A DNA stretch of 64,000 bases from Chersky-840 sp963810195. GTDB lineage: Bacteria > Actinomycetota > Acidimicrobiia > Acidimicrobiales > UBA8190. The stretch spans positions 1 through 64,000 of the forward strand of contig CAWEMO010000002.1 in NCBI GenBank assembly GCA_963810195.1, in the 5' to 3' direction. Positions 1 through 12,915 of the stretch are shown here, piece after piece (position 1 is the first letter of the stretch; every line of letters starts with the position of its first letter). The notes under the pieces were generated by a model. That model was not told where the DNA came from. It worked only from the letters and a program-made list of their open reading frames with translations, and did no database searches. The position numbers and the translations under genes were made by a program.

Positions 1-33
1 CGACGCGGCGCGCCGGGGAAGGAGGTAAGAACA

Positions 34-2552
<2,519 letters not shown>

Positions 2553-2608
2553 GTCGGGGCCCCTGTCACCGAGGCGGCCGCTTCGGGGCGTCGTCGCCAG
2601 GTCCGGAC

Positions 2609-2614
2609 TACACT
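2609..2614 (+). promoter_or_regulatory. possible -10 box upstream of purA
   Basis: TACACT lies 38 bases before the purA start and is flanked by two TCCGGA palindromes (2602-2607 and about 2624-2629). No convincing -35 hexamer is visible, so this is a weak call. The region also belongs to the error-rich part of the sequence. Confidence 0.25.
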
Positions 2615-2651
2615 GCGGCGTAATCCGGAGCCGTCTCGACGGAGGTGCGTC

Positions 2652-3938
<1,287 letters not shown>

Positions 3939-3957
3939 GGATCTGCGGCTCCGTGTC

Positions 3958-5289
3958 ATGAAGGTCTGCGTCGTCGGCTCGGGCGGCGCGCGAGCACGCG
4001 CTGGCCTGGTCGCTGGCGCGCACCGCCGAGGTCGTGGTCACGCCGGGCAACCCGGGCATGCGCCGGGGTCGGCCGCCGAGCGGCCACTCGCGATCACCTC
4101 GATCACCGACCGCGCCGCCGCCGAGGAGGTCGACGCCGAGCTGTTCGTGATCGGCCCCGAGGCGCCCCTCGTCGACGGGCCTGGCCGACCGGCTGCGCGC
4201 CAGGGCCGGCTGGTGTTCGGCCCGGGGGCCGACGGGGCCCGGCTCGAGGGCTCCAAGGCCTTCATGAAGGAGGTGCTCGACGAGGCCGGCGTGCCGACCG
4301 CCCGCTACGGCGTCTTCGACGACGATCCGCGCCGCCTGGCCTTCCTGCGCACGCTGCCCGGGCCCTACGTGGTCAAGACCGACGGGCTGGCCGCCGGCAA
4401 GGGCGTGCTCGTCACCGACTCGCTCGCCGAGGCCGAGGCGCGACGTCGCGCGCCAAGCTCTCGGGCGAGGCCTTCGGCGACGCCGGCCGCCGCGTGGTGA
4501 TCGAGGAGGGACTGGCGGCGCGAGTGCTCGCTGCACGTGCTGTGCGACGGGACGCGGGTGGTCGCCGCTCGCGCCGGCCCAGGACTACAAGCGCATCGGC
4601 GACGGCGACGAGGGCCCCAACACCGGCGGCATGGGGGCCTACTCCCCGGTGCGCGCTGGTCGACGACCGGCTCGTCGACGAGCGTGATGCGACGAGGCGG
4701 TCGAGCCGCTCGTGGCCGCGCTGCGCCGGCGCGGCATCGACTACCGCGGCGTGCTCTACGCGGGGCTGATGCTCACCGCCGACGGGCCCGCGCGTGCTCG
4801 AGTACAACGTGCGCTTCGGCGACCCCGAGACCCAGGTCGTGCTCGCCCCGGCTCACCGAGCGACCTCGACCGCGCTCCTGCGCCGCGGCGGCCGGGGGCC
4901 GGCTGCGCGCCGAGCCGCGCTTCGCCCGCCGACGCCGCGGTGTGCGTGGTGCTGGCCGCGGAGGGCTACCCCGGCGCGCCGCGCACCGGCGACCCGATCG
5001 ACGGCCTCGGACGACGGCCAGCCGACGCCGTGGAGGGCGTGACCGTGCTCCACGCCGGGACCGCCGCTCGACGCCGAGGGCGGCTTCGTCACCGCCGGGG
5101 GCCGGGTGCTCGGGGTCACCGCCTCGGGCCGACCTGGCCGAGGCCCGCCGGCGCGCCTACGCCGCGGTGCGCTGCATCAGCTGGCCGGGGATGCAGTTCC
5201 GCAGCGACATCGCCGCCGCGGCCGCTGCCGCCGCCGGGTCGGAGGTGCCGCCGCGACGGAGGTGCCGCCGCTCGGAGGTGCCGGCGTGA
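3958..5289 (+). CDS. purD: Phosphoribosylamine-glycine ligase, frameshifted
   Basis: ATP-grasp enzyme making glycinamide ribonucleotide (step 2 of purine synthesis). The ATG at 3958 opens MKVCVVGSGGREHALAWS once one inserted base near 3990 is removed. The ATP-grasp core is visible as SKAFMKEVLDEAGVPTA (4250s), VVKTDGLAAGKGV (4370s) and GPNTGGMGAYSP (4615-4645), with EYNVRFGDPETQ near 4800. About ten single-base insertions scatter it over three frames. Length matches the family (about 430 residues). Its TGA at 5287-5289 overlaps the GTG of purB, implying translational coupling. Confidence 0.9.
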
Positions 5290-6612
5290 TCCCCCGCTAC
5301 TCGCTGCCCGAGATGGCGGCGCTGTTCACCGACGAGGCCCGCCTGGACGACTGGCTCGAGGTCGAGCTGCTGGCGGTCGAGGGCTGGGCCGAGGTCGGCG
5401 CCGTCCCGCGCCGAGGCCGCCGCGGCGGTGCGGGCCCGGGCCCCGAAGGTCGACGCCGAGCTCGTCGCGGCGGTCGACGAGCGCGAGCGCGTCACCGACC
5501 ACGACGTGGCCGCCTTCGTCGACGTGGTCCAGGACGCATCGGCGCGCCCGAGGGCTCCTGGGTCCACTACGGGCTCACCTCGTCCGACGTGGTCGACACC
5601 GCGCTGTGCGCCACCCTCGCGCAGGCCGCCGACCTGCTGATCGACGCCGGCGACGCGCTGGTGTCGGTGCTCAAGGCCCGGGCCCTCGAGTCATCGACAC
5701 GCCCGATGGCGGGCCGGACCCACGGCATGCACGCCGAGCCCACGACCTTCGGGGCCAAGTTCGCGCTGTGGTGCCTGCAGGCCGACCGGGACCGCGAGCC
5801 GCCTGCGCGCGCCCGCGCGACGAGGTCGCGGTGGGGAAGCTGTCGGGCGCGGTCGGCACCTACTCCAACATCGACCCCGCGCGTCGAGGACTACGTCTGC
5901 GGCGCGCTCGGGCTCGAGCCGGTGCCCGCCACCCAGGTGATCGCGCGGGACCGCCACGCCGAGTACCTGTGGGCGTGCGCGGCGGTCGGGCGCGACCATC
6001 GAGATGATCGCCACCGAGATCCGCCACCTGGCCCGCACCGAGGTGGGCGAGGTCGAGGAGCCCTTCGGCGCCGGGCCAGAAGGGCAGCTCGGCCATGCCC
6101 CACAAGCGCAACCCGATCCTGTCCGAGCGGCTGTGCGGCCTGGCCCGGGTGCTGCGCGGCTATCTGCGGCGCGGGGCTCGAGGACGTGGCGCTGTGGCAC
6201 GAGCGCGACATCTCGCACAGCTCGGTCGAGCGCGTCGTCCTGCCCGACGCCTGCCTGCCTCGCCTACTACGTGCTGCGCCGGGCGACCGGGCTGGTCGCA
6301 GGGCCTGGTGGTCCACGCCGATCGGATGCGCGCCAACCTGACCAAGGGGTCGCTTCGGGCTGGTGTTCAGCCAGTCGGTGCTGCTGGCGCTGGTGGCGTC
6401 GGGGATGACCCGCGACGACGCCTACCGCATCGTCCAGCGCGACGCCCGGCTGGCCTGGGAGGAGCGCCGACCGCTGCCGCGACGTGCTCGAGGCCGACGC
6501 CGAGGTCACCTTGGAGCGAGCGCCGCGCTCGACGCGGGCCTTCGACCTCGACCGCGCCCTGCGCCAGCGTCGACGGTTCACGCGACGCGATCGACGGAGG
6601 TGGAAGCGGTGA
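5286..6612 (+). CDS. purB: Adenylosuccinate lyase, frameshifted
   Basis: Fumarase-superfamily lyase acting at two steps: SAICAR to AICAR, and adenylosuccinate to AMP. The GTG at 5286 overlaps the purD stop. Family landmarks are GLTSSDVVDTA (about 5572), AGRTHGMHAEPTTFG with a catalytic His (about 5710), and the mobile signature loop SSAMPHKRNP with its catalytic Ser (about 6090). The C-terminus reads through to TGA at 6610-6612. Several single G or C insertions (near 5411, 5538, 5695, 5990, 6075, 6175, 6260, 6355) break the frame. Length, about 437 residues, is normal. Confidence 0.92.
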
Positions 6613-7516
6613 GCTCTGACATTGCGTGCACAGCTCGGGCAAGGTCCGCGAGCTCTACGACGCCGGCGACGACCGGCTGCTCATGGTGGCGTCGGACCGG
6701 CTCTCGGCGCTTCGACGTGGTGCTGGCCGAGCCCATCCCCGACAAGGGGCGGGTGCTCACGGCCATGACCGTGCACTTCCTCCACGAGCTGGCCGACCTT
6801 GCCCCCAGCCACCTCGTCACCGCCGATCCCGCCGAGCTCCCCGCCGAGGCCGCCGAGCTGGGTGGCGAGGCCGGGCTGGCCGGAGTGGCGGGGCGGGCCC
6901 TGCTCGTGCGCCGGGCCGAGATGCTGCCCATCGAGTGCATCGTCCGCGGCTATCTGGCCGGGTCGGGGTGGAAGGAGTACTCGGCGTCGGGGACGCTGCA
7001 CGGCACGCCGCTGCCGCCGGGCCTCGAGCAGGCCGAGCCGGCTCCCCGAGCCCATGTTCACGCCCTCGACCAAGGCCACCGAGGGACACGACCTCAACAT
7101 CTCCTTCGACGAAGCCGCGGACCTCGTGGGCAAGGAGATGGCCGAAAAAGCGCGCGACCTGTGCGTCGAGGCCTACCGCCGGGCGCGCGGCCGCGGCCGA
7201 GCGCAACGGCATCATCGTGGCCGACACCAAGTTCGAGCTGGGGATCATCGACGGGGAGCTCGCCCTGTGCGACGAGGTGTTGACGCCGGACTCGTCGCGG
7301 TTCTGGCCCGCGGACCAGTGGCGTCCGGGCACCAACCCGCCCGCCTTCGACAAGCAGCCGGTGCGGGACCTGCTCGAGGGGAGCGGATGGGACAAGTTGC
7401 CTCCGCCTCCGCCGCTGTCGCCCGAGGTCGTAAAGGAGACGAGCGAGCGCTACATCGCCGCCTACGAAAAGATCAGCGGGCGGCGCCTGGCCGACTGGTA
7501 CGGTGCCAAGAGGTGA
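6609..7516 (+). CDS. purC: SAICAR synthetase, frameshifted in its 5' two thirds
   Basis: Ligates aspartate to CAIR using ATP. The probable GTG start at 6609 overlaps the purB stop. An indel near 6622 separates it from the HSSGKVRELYD segment, so a second GTG at 6626 could also be the start. Recognisable blocks are SDRLSAFDVV (after removing a C near 6711), IECIVRGYLAGSGWKEY, STKATEGHDLNISF and DTKFELGIIDGEL. The last detectable insertion is near 7190 and the frame is clean from there to the TGA at 7514, so the error zone ends inside this gene. Length is about 300 residues. Confidence 0.92.
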
Positions 7517-7523
7517 GGCGCGC

Positions 7524-7799
7524 GTGAAGTACGAGGTGCTCGTGGAAGTGCGGTTGCGCCCCGGGATCGCCGATCCGCAGGGGGCCACCATCGAACGGGC
7601 GTTGCCCGCGCTGGGCTTCGAAGGCGTCGAGGGCGTGAGTGTGGGCAAGGCCTTCCGGATGACGGTCGAGGCGCCCGACGAGCCCGCGGCGCGCCGGCGC
7701 GCCACCGAGATGGCCGACCGGCTGCTGGCCAACCCCGTCATCGAGGACTCCACCGTCACCGTGCTCGGTACCCCGGCAGGGAACGGAGCGCGCGCATGA
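7524..7799 (+). CDS. purS: Phosphoribosylformylglycinamidine synthase subunit PurS
   Basis: Small 91-residue subunit that bridges PurL and PurQ in the three-subunit FGAM synthetase of Gram-positive and many other bacteria. The GTG at 7524 opens MKYEVLVEVRLRPG, the usual PurS beginning, with AGGTGAGG at 7511-7518 as ribosome binding site. A GTG at 7503 in the same frame would add seven atypical residues. The fold PGIADPQGATIERAL is typical. It lies 7 bases after purC and just before purQ, as expected for a purSQ(L) cluster. Confidence 0.93.
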   Translation: MKYEVLVEVRLRPGIADPQGATIERALPALGFEGVEGVSVGKAFRMTVEAPDEPAARRRATEMADRLLANPVIEDSTVTVLGTPAGNGARA

Positions 7800-7850
7800 C
7801 GCCGCGCCCGGGGGCGCGCTCGATGACGTCGCGCCCGGGGCGCGCTCATG
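7798..7850 (+). repeat. Short tandem repeat between purS and purQ
   Basis: The purS-purQ junction carries two imperfect copies of a 24-25 bp unit made of ATGACG, a CGCGCCCGGGG core and GCGCGCTC. As a result ATGACG appears three times (7796, about 7824 and 7848). Only the third ATG opens the PurQ frame with a normal N-terminus. The GC-rich palindromic cores may form structure in the mRNA. Confidence 0.6.
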
Positions 7851-8543
7851 ACGGCCCGGATCGGCGTCGTCGTCTTCCCGGGCAGCAACTGCGAGCACGA
7901 CGTGGTCAAGGCGCTCGGGTTGTTCGGCCCGGCGCGCGTGGAGGCCGACCTCGTGTGGCACGGGGAGCGCTCCCTGGCCGGCTACGACGCCGTCGTCCTC
8001 CCCGGTGGTTTCGCCCACGGCGACTACCTGCGCCCGGGCGCGCTGGCGCGCTTCTCACCCGTGATGGACGCCCTGGCCAAGTACGCGGCCGACGGCGGGC
8101 CCGTGGTGGGGATCTGCAACGGATTCCAGGTGCTGACCGAGGCGGGGCTCCTGCCCGGGGCGCTGCAGAAGAACCGGGGGCTGCGCTTCCTGTGCACGAC
8201 GGTAGGGGTGCGGGTGTGCACGGCGCGCACCGTGCTCACCGGCGAGACGGCCCCGGGGACCGAGCTCGAGCTCCCCATCAACCACTTCGAGGGCAACTTC
8301 ACGTGCGACGCCGCCACCCTCGAGCGCCTGCGGGCCGAGGACCGCGTCGTGCTGCGCTACACCGCCAACCCCAACGGCTCCATCGACGACATCGCCGGGG
8401 TGTGCAACGAGGAGGGCAACGTGGTGGGCCTCATGCCGCATCCCGAACGGGCCAGTGACGCCCTGACGGGGAGCACCGACGGCATGGGCCTGCTCGAGTC
8501 CCTGGTGGCCGCGGCCACCCGCCAGGCCCGCCTGTCGGTCTGA
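7848..8543 (+). CDS. purQ: FGAM synthase glutaminase subunit PurQ
   Basis: Class I glutamine amidotransferase of 231 residues that feeds ammonia to PurL. It starts MTARIGVVVFPGSNCEHD. The nucleophile elbow GICNGFQ gives the catalytic Cys, and MPHPER near the C-terminus gives the His/Glu of the triad. The oxyanion strand VLPGGFAHGDY is intact. The stop TGA at 8541-8543 is part of a TGATCA palindrome. Its usual partner purL is displaced 1.8 kb downstream by an antisense gene and an insertion sequence. Confidence 0.95.
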   Translation: MTARIGVVVFPGSNCEHDVVKALGLFGPARVEADLVWHGERSLAGYDAVVLPGGFAHGDYLRPGALARFSPVMDALAKYAADGGPVVGICNGFQVLTEAGLLPGALQKNRGLRFLCTTVGVRVCTARTVLTGETAPGTELELPINHFEGNFTCDAATLERLRAEDRVVLRYTANPNGSIDDIAGVCNEEGNVVGLMPHPERASDALTGSTDGMGLLESLVAAATRQARLSV

Positions 8544-8584
8544 TCAGCCTGCCGGTTTGATCAGCCGCCTGCCGGTCTGATCAG
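8541..8584. repeat. Triplicated TGATCAGCC/CTGCCGGT repeat at convergent gene ends
   Basis: TGATCA occurs at 8541, 8558 and 8578, separated by CTGCCGGT. The palindrome reads TGA on both strands: the first copy stops purQ and the last stops the converging antisense gene. The copies are 17-20 bp apart and nearly identical. Confidence 0.7.
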
Positions 8585-9060
8585 CCCTTCCTGCTCTTGT
8601 CGGCCTTCGCCGTGGACGTGCCGTTGACGGTGCCGTCGCCGTTGGTGCGGGTGATGCCGGCGCGCTGCAGGACCGACGCGCTCACCCCGGCGGCGCGCCA
8701 GGCGTTGTACTCGATCCCCTTGCGCTGCCCGTAGCCCTTGGCCACCTTGACGAACGCCTTCTCCAGGGTGCCCAGGTCGCTGCTCGACGGCGCCCGGGCC
8801 AGCTCGGCCTGGAGGTCGGTCTTCTCCTGCAGCAGGTGCAGGCGTGCCAGCGGATCGGCGGACTCGAGGAGCTCGTCCACGGTGACGAGGCGCTTCTTCA
8901 CCGACTCGGGGGTGCGCTTGCGGCCTCGCCGGGGCCGGCTGCGCTCGATGGCCTCGAGGTAGCGGCGCACGGCCCGCCCCTCGTCCCGGCCCTGGGCGAG
9001 AGCGTCCTTGTGCGCCTTCGTCATGGGCTGACGGTTGGGGCCCGTCCTGGTGTCCGGCAT
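8581..9060 (-). CDS. Conserved-type hypothetical protein, basic
   Basis: A 159-residue soluble protein that I do not recognise. It is rich in Lys and Arg, has a helical centre (LESADPLARLHLLQEKTDLQ) and ends in a Gly/Thr/Lys-rich tail. The middle part GYGQRKGIEYNAWRAAGVSASVLQRAGI looks like a compact helical domain. No membrane segment or signal is present. The start could be the ATG at 9060 or the internal Met 12 codons in. It lies antisense between purQ and an IS30 element, so it may have arrived with, or simply predate, the insertion. Confidence 0.65.
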   Translation of the reverse strand: MPDTRTGPNRQPMTKAHKDALAQGRDEGRAVRRYLEAIERSRPRRGRKRTPESVKKRLVTVDELLESADPLARLHLLQEKTDLQAELARAPSSSDLGTLEKAFVKVAKGYGQRKGIEYNAWRAAGVSASVLQRAGITRTNGDGTVNGTSTAKADKSRKG

Positions 9061-9106
9061 GGTCCGGATTATGGGTATGGAGCGGGACCGAATGCAACCT
9101 GTTTGA

Positions 9107-9132
9107 GCTGCGGTCTCAAGTCATCCACGCAC
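9107..9132 (+). repeat. Left terminal inverted repeat of the IS30 element
   Basis: GCTGCGGTCTCAAGTCATCC and the following bases match the reverse complement of 10312-10338 at about 20 of 26 positions, with the outer GCTGCGG identical. This marks the left end of the insertion sequence. Confidence 0.75.
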
Positions 9133-9177
9133 CATTGAGGCGATCATTGGAGGCTGTCGCCGACCTGGAGGTGTGGG

Positions 9178-10329
9178 ATGCAGATGCGGTTCTCTGCTGC
9201 AGAGCAGTCCGAGGTGTGGGACCGGTTTGAGGCCGGCGAGTCGATGCGGTCGATCGCCCGCTCGGTCGGCCGGTCCCAGACTGGAGTCCATGACCTGATC
9301 CAGAAGACGGGCGGCATCCGTCCACTCGCTCCGACGGTGTGGTCCGACGCCAGGATGTCATTGGTCGAACGGGAGGAGATCTCCCGTGGGCTCGCCACCG
9401 GGCTGTCGCTGCGTCAGGTGGCGGCGGGCCTGGGACGGGCTGCATCGACAGTGTCCCGGGAGGTGGCCGCCAACGGCGGCCGGCATCGCTACCGGGCGTG
9501 CGAGGCCGAAGCGTCCGCCCGCCGGCGGGCTCGACGACCGAGACCGGCCAAGTTGGCCAAGTGCCCGAGGCTGCGCCGTGTCGTCCAGGGCAAACTGGAG
9601 AAACGCTGGTCGCCCCAGCAGATCGCCGACTGGTTGCCCGAAGCGTTCCCCCACGACCCGGAGATGCGGGTGAGCCACGAGACCATCTACATGTCGCTGT
9701 TCGTCCAAGGTCGAGGAGCCCTGCGCCAGGAGCTCTTTCGCTGCCTGCGCCAGGGCCGGGCCATGCGCCGCCCCCAGGGAAAGCGCCAAGCGACGGGCCA
9801 GGGCAAGATCCGCGACATGGTCATGATCTCGGATCGTCCCGCTGAGATCGAGGACCGGGCTGTGCCCGGCCACTGGGAAGGCGATCTCATCATGGGCACG
9901 GGCCAGCGGGCCATCGGCACACTGGTCGAGCGCTCCACCCGCTACGTCATGCTCATGCGCCTCCCCGATGGGCACGGGGGCGAGGCTGTCCGCAAGGCGC
10001 TGGCCAAGACCATCGTCAAGCTCCCCACCGAGCTCCGGCGCTCGATCACCTGGGACCAAGGACAAGAGATGAACGAGCACGCTCGCTTCACCGTCGACAC
10101 CGGCGTGCAGATCTACTTCTGCGATCCCAAGAGTCCGTGGCAACGCGGTTCCAATGAGAACACCAATGGGCTGTTGCGCCAGTACTTCCCCAGGGGCACC
10201 GAGCTCTCCGGCCACTCCCAGGCACACCTCAACGCCGTGGCACGAGAGCTCAACGGACGTCCTCGACGGACCCTCGGGGGTATGTCACCATCTCAAGCGT
10301 TCGCCGGGGCTGTTGCGTCGATTGGTTGA
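9178..10329 (+). CDS. IS30-family transposase
   Basis: DDE transposase of 383 residues. The N-terminus has two helix-turn-helix regions, including LSLRQVAAGLGRAASTVSRE (about residues 76-95). The catalytic core shows the IS30 order: Asp in HWEGDLIMG (about 237), Asp in TWDQGQEM (about 290) and Glu in SNENTNGLLRQYFPRG (about 330). The frame is uninterrupted, so the element may be active. Unlike its upstream neighbours it carries no frameshift. Confidence 0.93.
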   Translation: MQMRFSAAEQSEVWDRFEAGESMRSIARSVGRSQTGVHDLIQKTGGIRPLAPTVWSDARMSLVEREEISRGLATGLSLRQVAAGLGRAASTVSREVAANGGRHRYRACEAEASARRRARRPRPAKLAKCPRLRRVVQGKLEKRWSPQQIADWLPEAFPHDPEMRVSHETIYMSLFVQGRGALRQELFRCLRQGRAMRRPQGKRQATGQGKIRDMVMISDRPAEIEDRAVPGHWEGDLIMGTGQRAIGTLVERSTRYVMLMRLPDGHGGEAVRKALAKTIVKLPTELRRSITWDQGQEMNEHARFTVDTGVQIYFCDPKSPWQRGSNENTNGLLRQYFPRGTELSGHSQAHLNAVARELNGRPRRTLGGMSPSQAFAGAVASIG

Positions 10330-10338
10330 GCCCGCAGC
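10312..10338 (-). repeat. Right terminal inverted repeat of the IS30 element
   Basis: GTTGCGTCGATTGGTTGAGC and the following CCGCAGC form the inverted counterpart of 9107-9132. The transposase stop codon (10327-10329) lies inside it. Confidence 0.75.
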
Positions 10339-10413
10339 CATTTCCGGCCGGTGCCATTTGGGCAAAGCGGCCGGGGGCCATTGCGGCCCCGCCCGCCGGG
10401 TACGGTGACGGCG

Positions 10414-12654
10414 ATGGAGCTGCACCGCGCCCTGGGCCTCACCGACGACGAGGCGGCGCGCATCGAGGAGATCCTGGGCCGCCCGCCCAATCACCTCGAG
10501 CTCGCCATGTACGCGGTGATGTGGAGCGAGCACTGCTCCTACAAGTCCTCGCGCTTGCACCTCAAACGCCTGCCCACCGAGGGGCCCCAGGTGCTGGTGG
10601 GACCGGGCGAGAACGCCGGGGTGATCGACGCCGGCGACGGCATCGCCGTGGCGCTGCGCATCGAGAGCCACAACCACCCGTCCGCCGTCGAGCCCTACCA
10701 GGGCGCGGCCACCGGTGTGGGCGGGATCCTGCGCGACATCTTCACCATGGGGGCCCGCCCCGTCGCCCTCATGGACCCGCTGTTCTTCGGTCCCGTCGAC
10801 GACGCCCGCAACCGGTGGCTGACCGAGGGCGTGGTGGCCGGCATCTCGGGCTACGGCAACTCGGTGGGCGTGCCCACCGTGGGCGGCGAGCTCACCTTCG
10901 CGCCGGGATACGCCCGCAATCCGCTGGTGAACGTGCTGTGCCTGGGGGTGATGCCCACCGAGCGGCTGGTGCTCGGCGCGGCGACGGGCGAGGGCAACCT
11001 GGCCGTGCTCCTGGGCTCGACGACCGGGCGCGACGGCATCGGCGGGGTGAGCGTGCTGGCCTCGGCCGCCTTCGGGGGCGACGCCGCCGGCGATGCCGAC
11101 GCCGACGCGGCCAAGCGTCCCAGCGTGCAGGTGGGCGATCCCTTCGAGGAGAAGCGGCTCATCGAGGCGTGCCTGGAGTTGCTCGACCGCGGCCTGGTGG
11201 TGGGCATCCAGGACCTCGGCGGCGCCGGGCTCACGTGCGCCACGTCGGAGACCGCGGCGCGCGGCGGCATGGGCATGGACGTGGACGTGGATGTCGTGCC
11301 CCGGCGCGAGCCGGCCATGGAGCCCTTCGAGGTGATGACGTCGGAGAGCCAGGAGCGCATGCTCGCCATCGTGCGCCCCACCGACCGCGCCGCGGTGGAG
11401 GAGGTGTGCCGGCGCTGGGAGGTGCGCGCCACCGTGATCGGCACCGTCACCGCGCCGCTCCCCGGTGCCGGCGGCGGGCGCCTGCGCATCCTCGACGGGG
11501 CGGGCACGGTCCTCGCCGACGTCCCCGCCAATTCGCTCTCCGACGACGCCCCGCTCTACGACCGCCGCCGCGCCGCGCCGGCCGGGCTCGACGAGCGCCG
11601 GGGCGACGACCCCGGCCCCGCCCTGGTGCCGGGACTCACGACCGAGGGCGTCGGCGCCGACGTGCTGGCGCTGCTGGCCGACGCCTCGTGGGTCTACCGC
11701 CAGTACGACCACCAGCTCTTCCTCAACACCGTGGTGGGACCGGGCGGGGACGCCGCCGTGCTGCGCCTGGCCGCGCCCGGCCTGCCGGCGAGTCGCCGGG
11801 GGCTGGCCATCTCCACCGACTCCAATCCCCGCTGGTGCGCGCTCGACCCGCGGCTGGGCACGGCCATGACGGTGGCCGAGTCCGCCCTCAACGTGGCCTG
11901 TGCCGGGGCGCGCCCTGTGGCCCTGGTGAACTGCCTCAACTTCGGCAACCCCGAGCACCCCGAGGTCATGTGGCAGCTGTCGGAGTCGGTCGACGGCATG
12001 GCCGAGGCGTGCCGCGCCCTCGACATCCCGGTGATCGGTGGCAACGTCAGCCTCTACAACGCCAGCGGCGGCAACGACATCGAGCCGACGCCGGTGGTGG
12101 CCGTGCTCGGCGTCATCGACTCGCTCGAGCGCCGTCCGCCCGGGACGGGGTTCGAGGCGGGGTCGACCCTGGTGCTCTTGGGGGAGACCGACCCGTCGCT
12201 GGCCGGCAGCCGGTGGGCGGTGGAGTGCCACGGGCACGACGGGGGGACGCTGCCCGCCCTCGGTCTCGCCGCCCACGCCCGGCTGTTGGATCTGCTGGTG
12301 GGATTGGTGCCCGAAGAGGGGATGCTCACGTCGGTGCACGACGTGTCGGGCGGGGGGCTGGCGCTGGCGCTGGCCGAGGGCGCGGTGCGTTCAGGGGTGG
12401 GCTGCGTCGTCGACGGCGTGGCCGGCTACGCCGAGTTGCTGTCGGAGTCCCCGTCGCGCGTGGTGCTGGGCACGGCGCGCCCCGACGACGTGCTGGGCCG
12501 GGCCCGGGCCGCCGGCGTCCCGGCGCGCGTCATCGGTGTCACCGGCGGCGACGGCGTGGTGGTCACGGGGTTGCTCGAGCTGTCGGTCGCCGATGCCGTC
12601 GACAGGTGGCGCACCGCACTTCCCGGTGCGCTGGGCGAGGCCGTCACCGACTGA
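10414..12654 (+). CDS. purL: FGAM synthase large subunit PurL (small, PurS-dependent type)
   Basis: ATP-dependent amidation of FGAR to FGAM, working with PurS and PurQ. The 746-residue length is that of the short PurL that needs separate PurS and PurQ subunits. Landmarks are SEHCSYKSSRLHLK (residues 40s), RIESHNHPSAVEPYQGAATG, GDPFEEKRLIEA, and the second-half glycine loop VSGGGLALALAEGAV. An in-frame GTG at 10405 is an alternative start. The start is only 76 bases from the end of the IS30 element, which has separated this gene from purSQ, so it may now depend on a promoter supplied by or near the insertion. Confidence 0.94.
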   Translation: MELHRALGLTDDEAARIEEILGRPPNHLELAMYAVMWSEHCSYKSSRLHLKRLPTEGPQVLVGPGENAGVIDAGDGIAVALRIESHNHPSAVEPYQGAATGVGGILRDIFTMGARPVALMDPLFFGPVDDARNRWLTEGVVAGISGYGNSVGVPTVGGELTFAPGYARNPLVNVLCLGVMPTERLVLGAATGEGNLAVLLGSTTGRDGIGGVSVLASAAFGGDAAGDADADAAKRPSVQVGDPFEEKRLIEACLELLDRGLVVGIQDLGGAGLTCATSETAARGGMGMDVDVDVVPRREPAMEPFEVMTSESQERMLAIVRPTDRAAVEEVCRRWEVRATVIGTVTAPLPGAGGGRLRILDGAGTVLADVPANSLSDDAPLYDRRRAAPAGLDERRGDDPGPALVPGLTTEGVGADVLALLADASWVYRQYDHQLFLNTVVGPGGDAAVLRLAAPGLPASRRGLAISTDSNPRWCALDPRLGTAMTVAESALNVACAGARPVALVNCLNFGNPEHPEVMWQLSESVDGMAEACRALDIPVIGGNVSLYNASGGNDIEPTPVVAVLGVIDSLERRPPGTGFEAGSTLVLLGETDPSLAGSRWAVECHGHDGGTLPALGLAAHARLLDLLVGLVPEEGMLTSVHDVSGGGLALALAEGAVRSGVGCVVDGVAGYAELLSESPSRVVLGTARPDDVLGRARAAGVPARVIGVTGGDGVVVTGLLELSVADAVDRWRTALPGALGEAVTD

Positions 12655-12774
12655 GGTCTTTCGCCGGCTTACGCCTTTCACCGACTCGGCCCTCATCTTC
12701 CACCGACGGAGGCCCTTCACCGATTCGGCCATTCACCAGCGAGGTCCCAGCGTTGCCTCGTTGTTGTTGGAGCC

Positions 12775-12830
12775 GAGCCTCATCTGACGCCTGTCCTCGC
12801 GGGTATAGTAGGAACCTCCGGATGAGGCTC
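12775..12830 (+). promoter_or_regulatory. Promoter region with 10-bp inverted repeat upstream of the Hyc-like operon
   Basis: A TATAGT -10-like hexamer (12804-12809) is centred between perfect inverted arms GAGCCTCATC (12775-12784) and GATGAGGCTC (12821-12830). It lies about 105 bases before the first gene of the operon. The arms could be a regulator binding site or a transcript hairpin. No clear -35 is seen at the right spacing. Upstream, 12678-12732 holds a direct repeat of TTCACCGAcTCGGCC. Confidence 0.45.
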
Positions 12831-12915
12831 CGGTGGGCGCACCCGAAGGGGGCGCTCGAACTGCCCTCGGGCTGATGGCCTCTACGCACGATGTGTTCGT
12901 GACGTGGAGGTGACA

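Larger units (their letters stand above)
9107..10338 (+). mobile_element. IS30-family insertion sequence, apparently complete
   Basis: About 1.23 kb between imperfect terminal inverted repeats (9107-9132 and 10312-10338), enclosing a single intact transposase gene whose stop codon lies inside the right repeat. Size and organisation fit the IS30 family. It sits between purQ and purL, two genes that are usually adjacent. A short target duplication could not be assigned by eye. Confidence 0.85.

Noticed and set aside
10285..12339. 684-codon minus-strand open frame opposite purL
   Set aside because: Produced by the codon bias of purL; the translation is His/Gly/Arg-rich with no domain.
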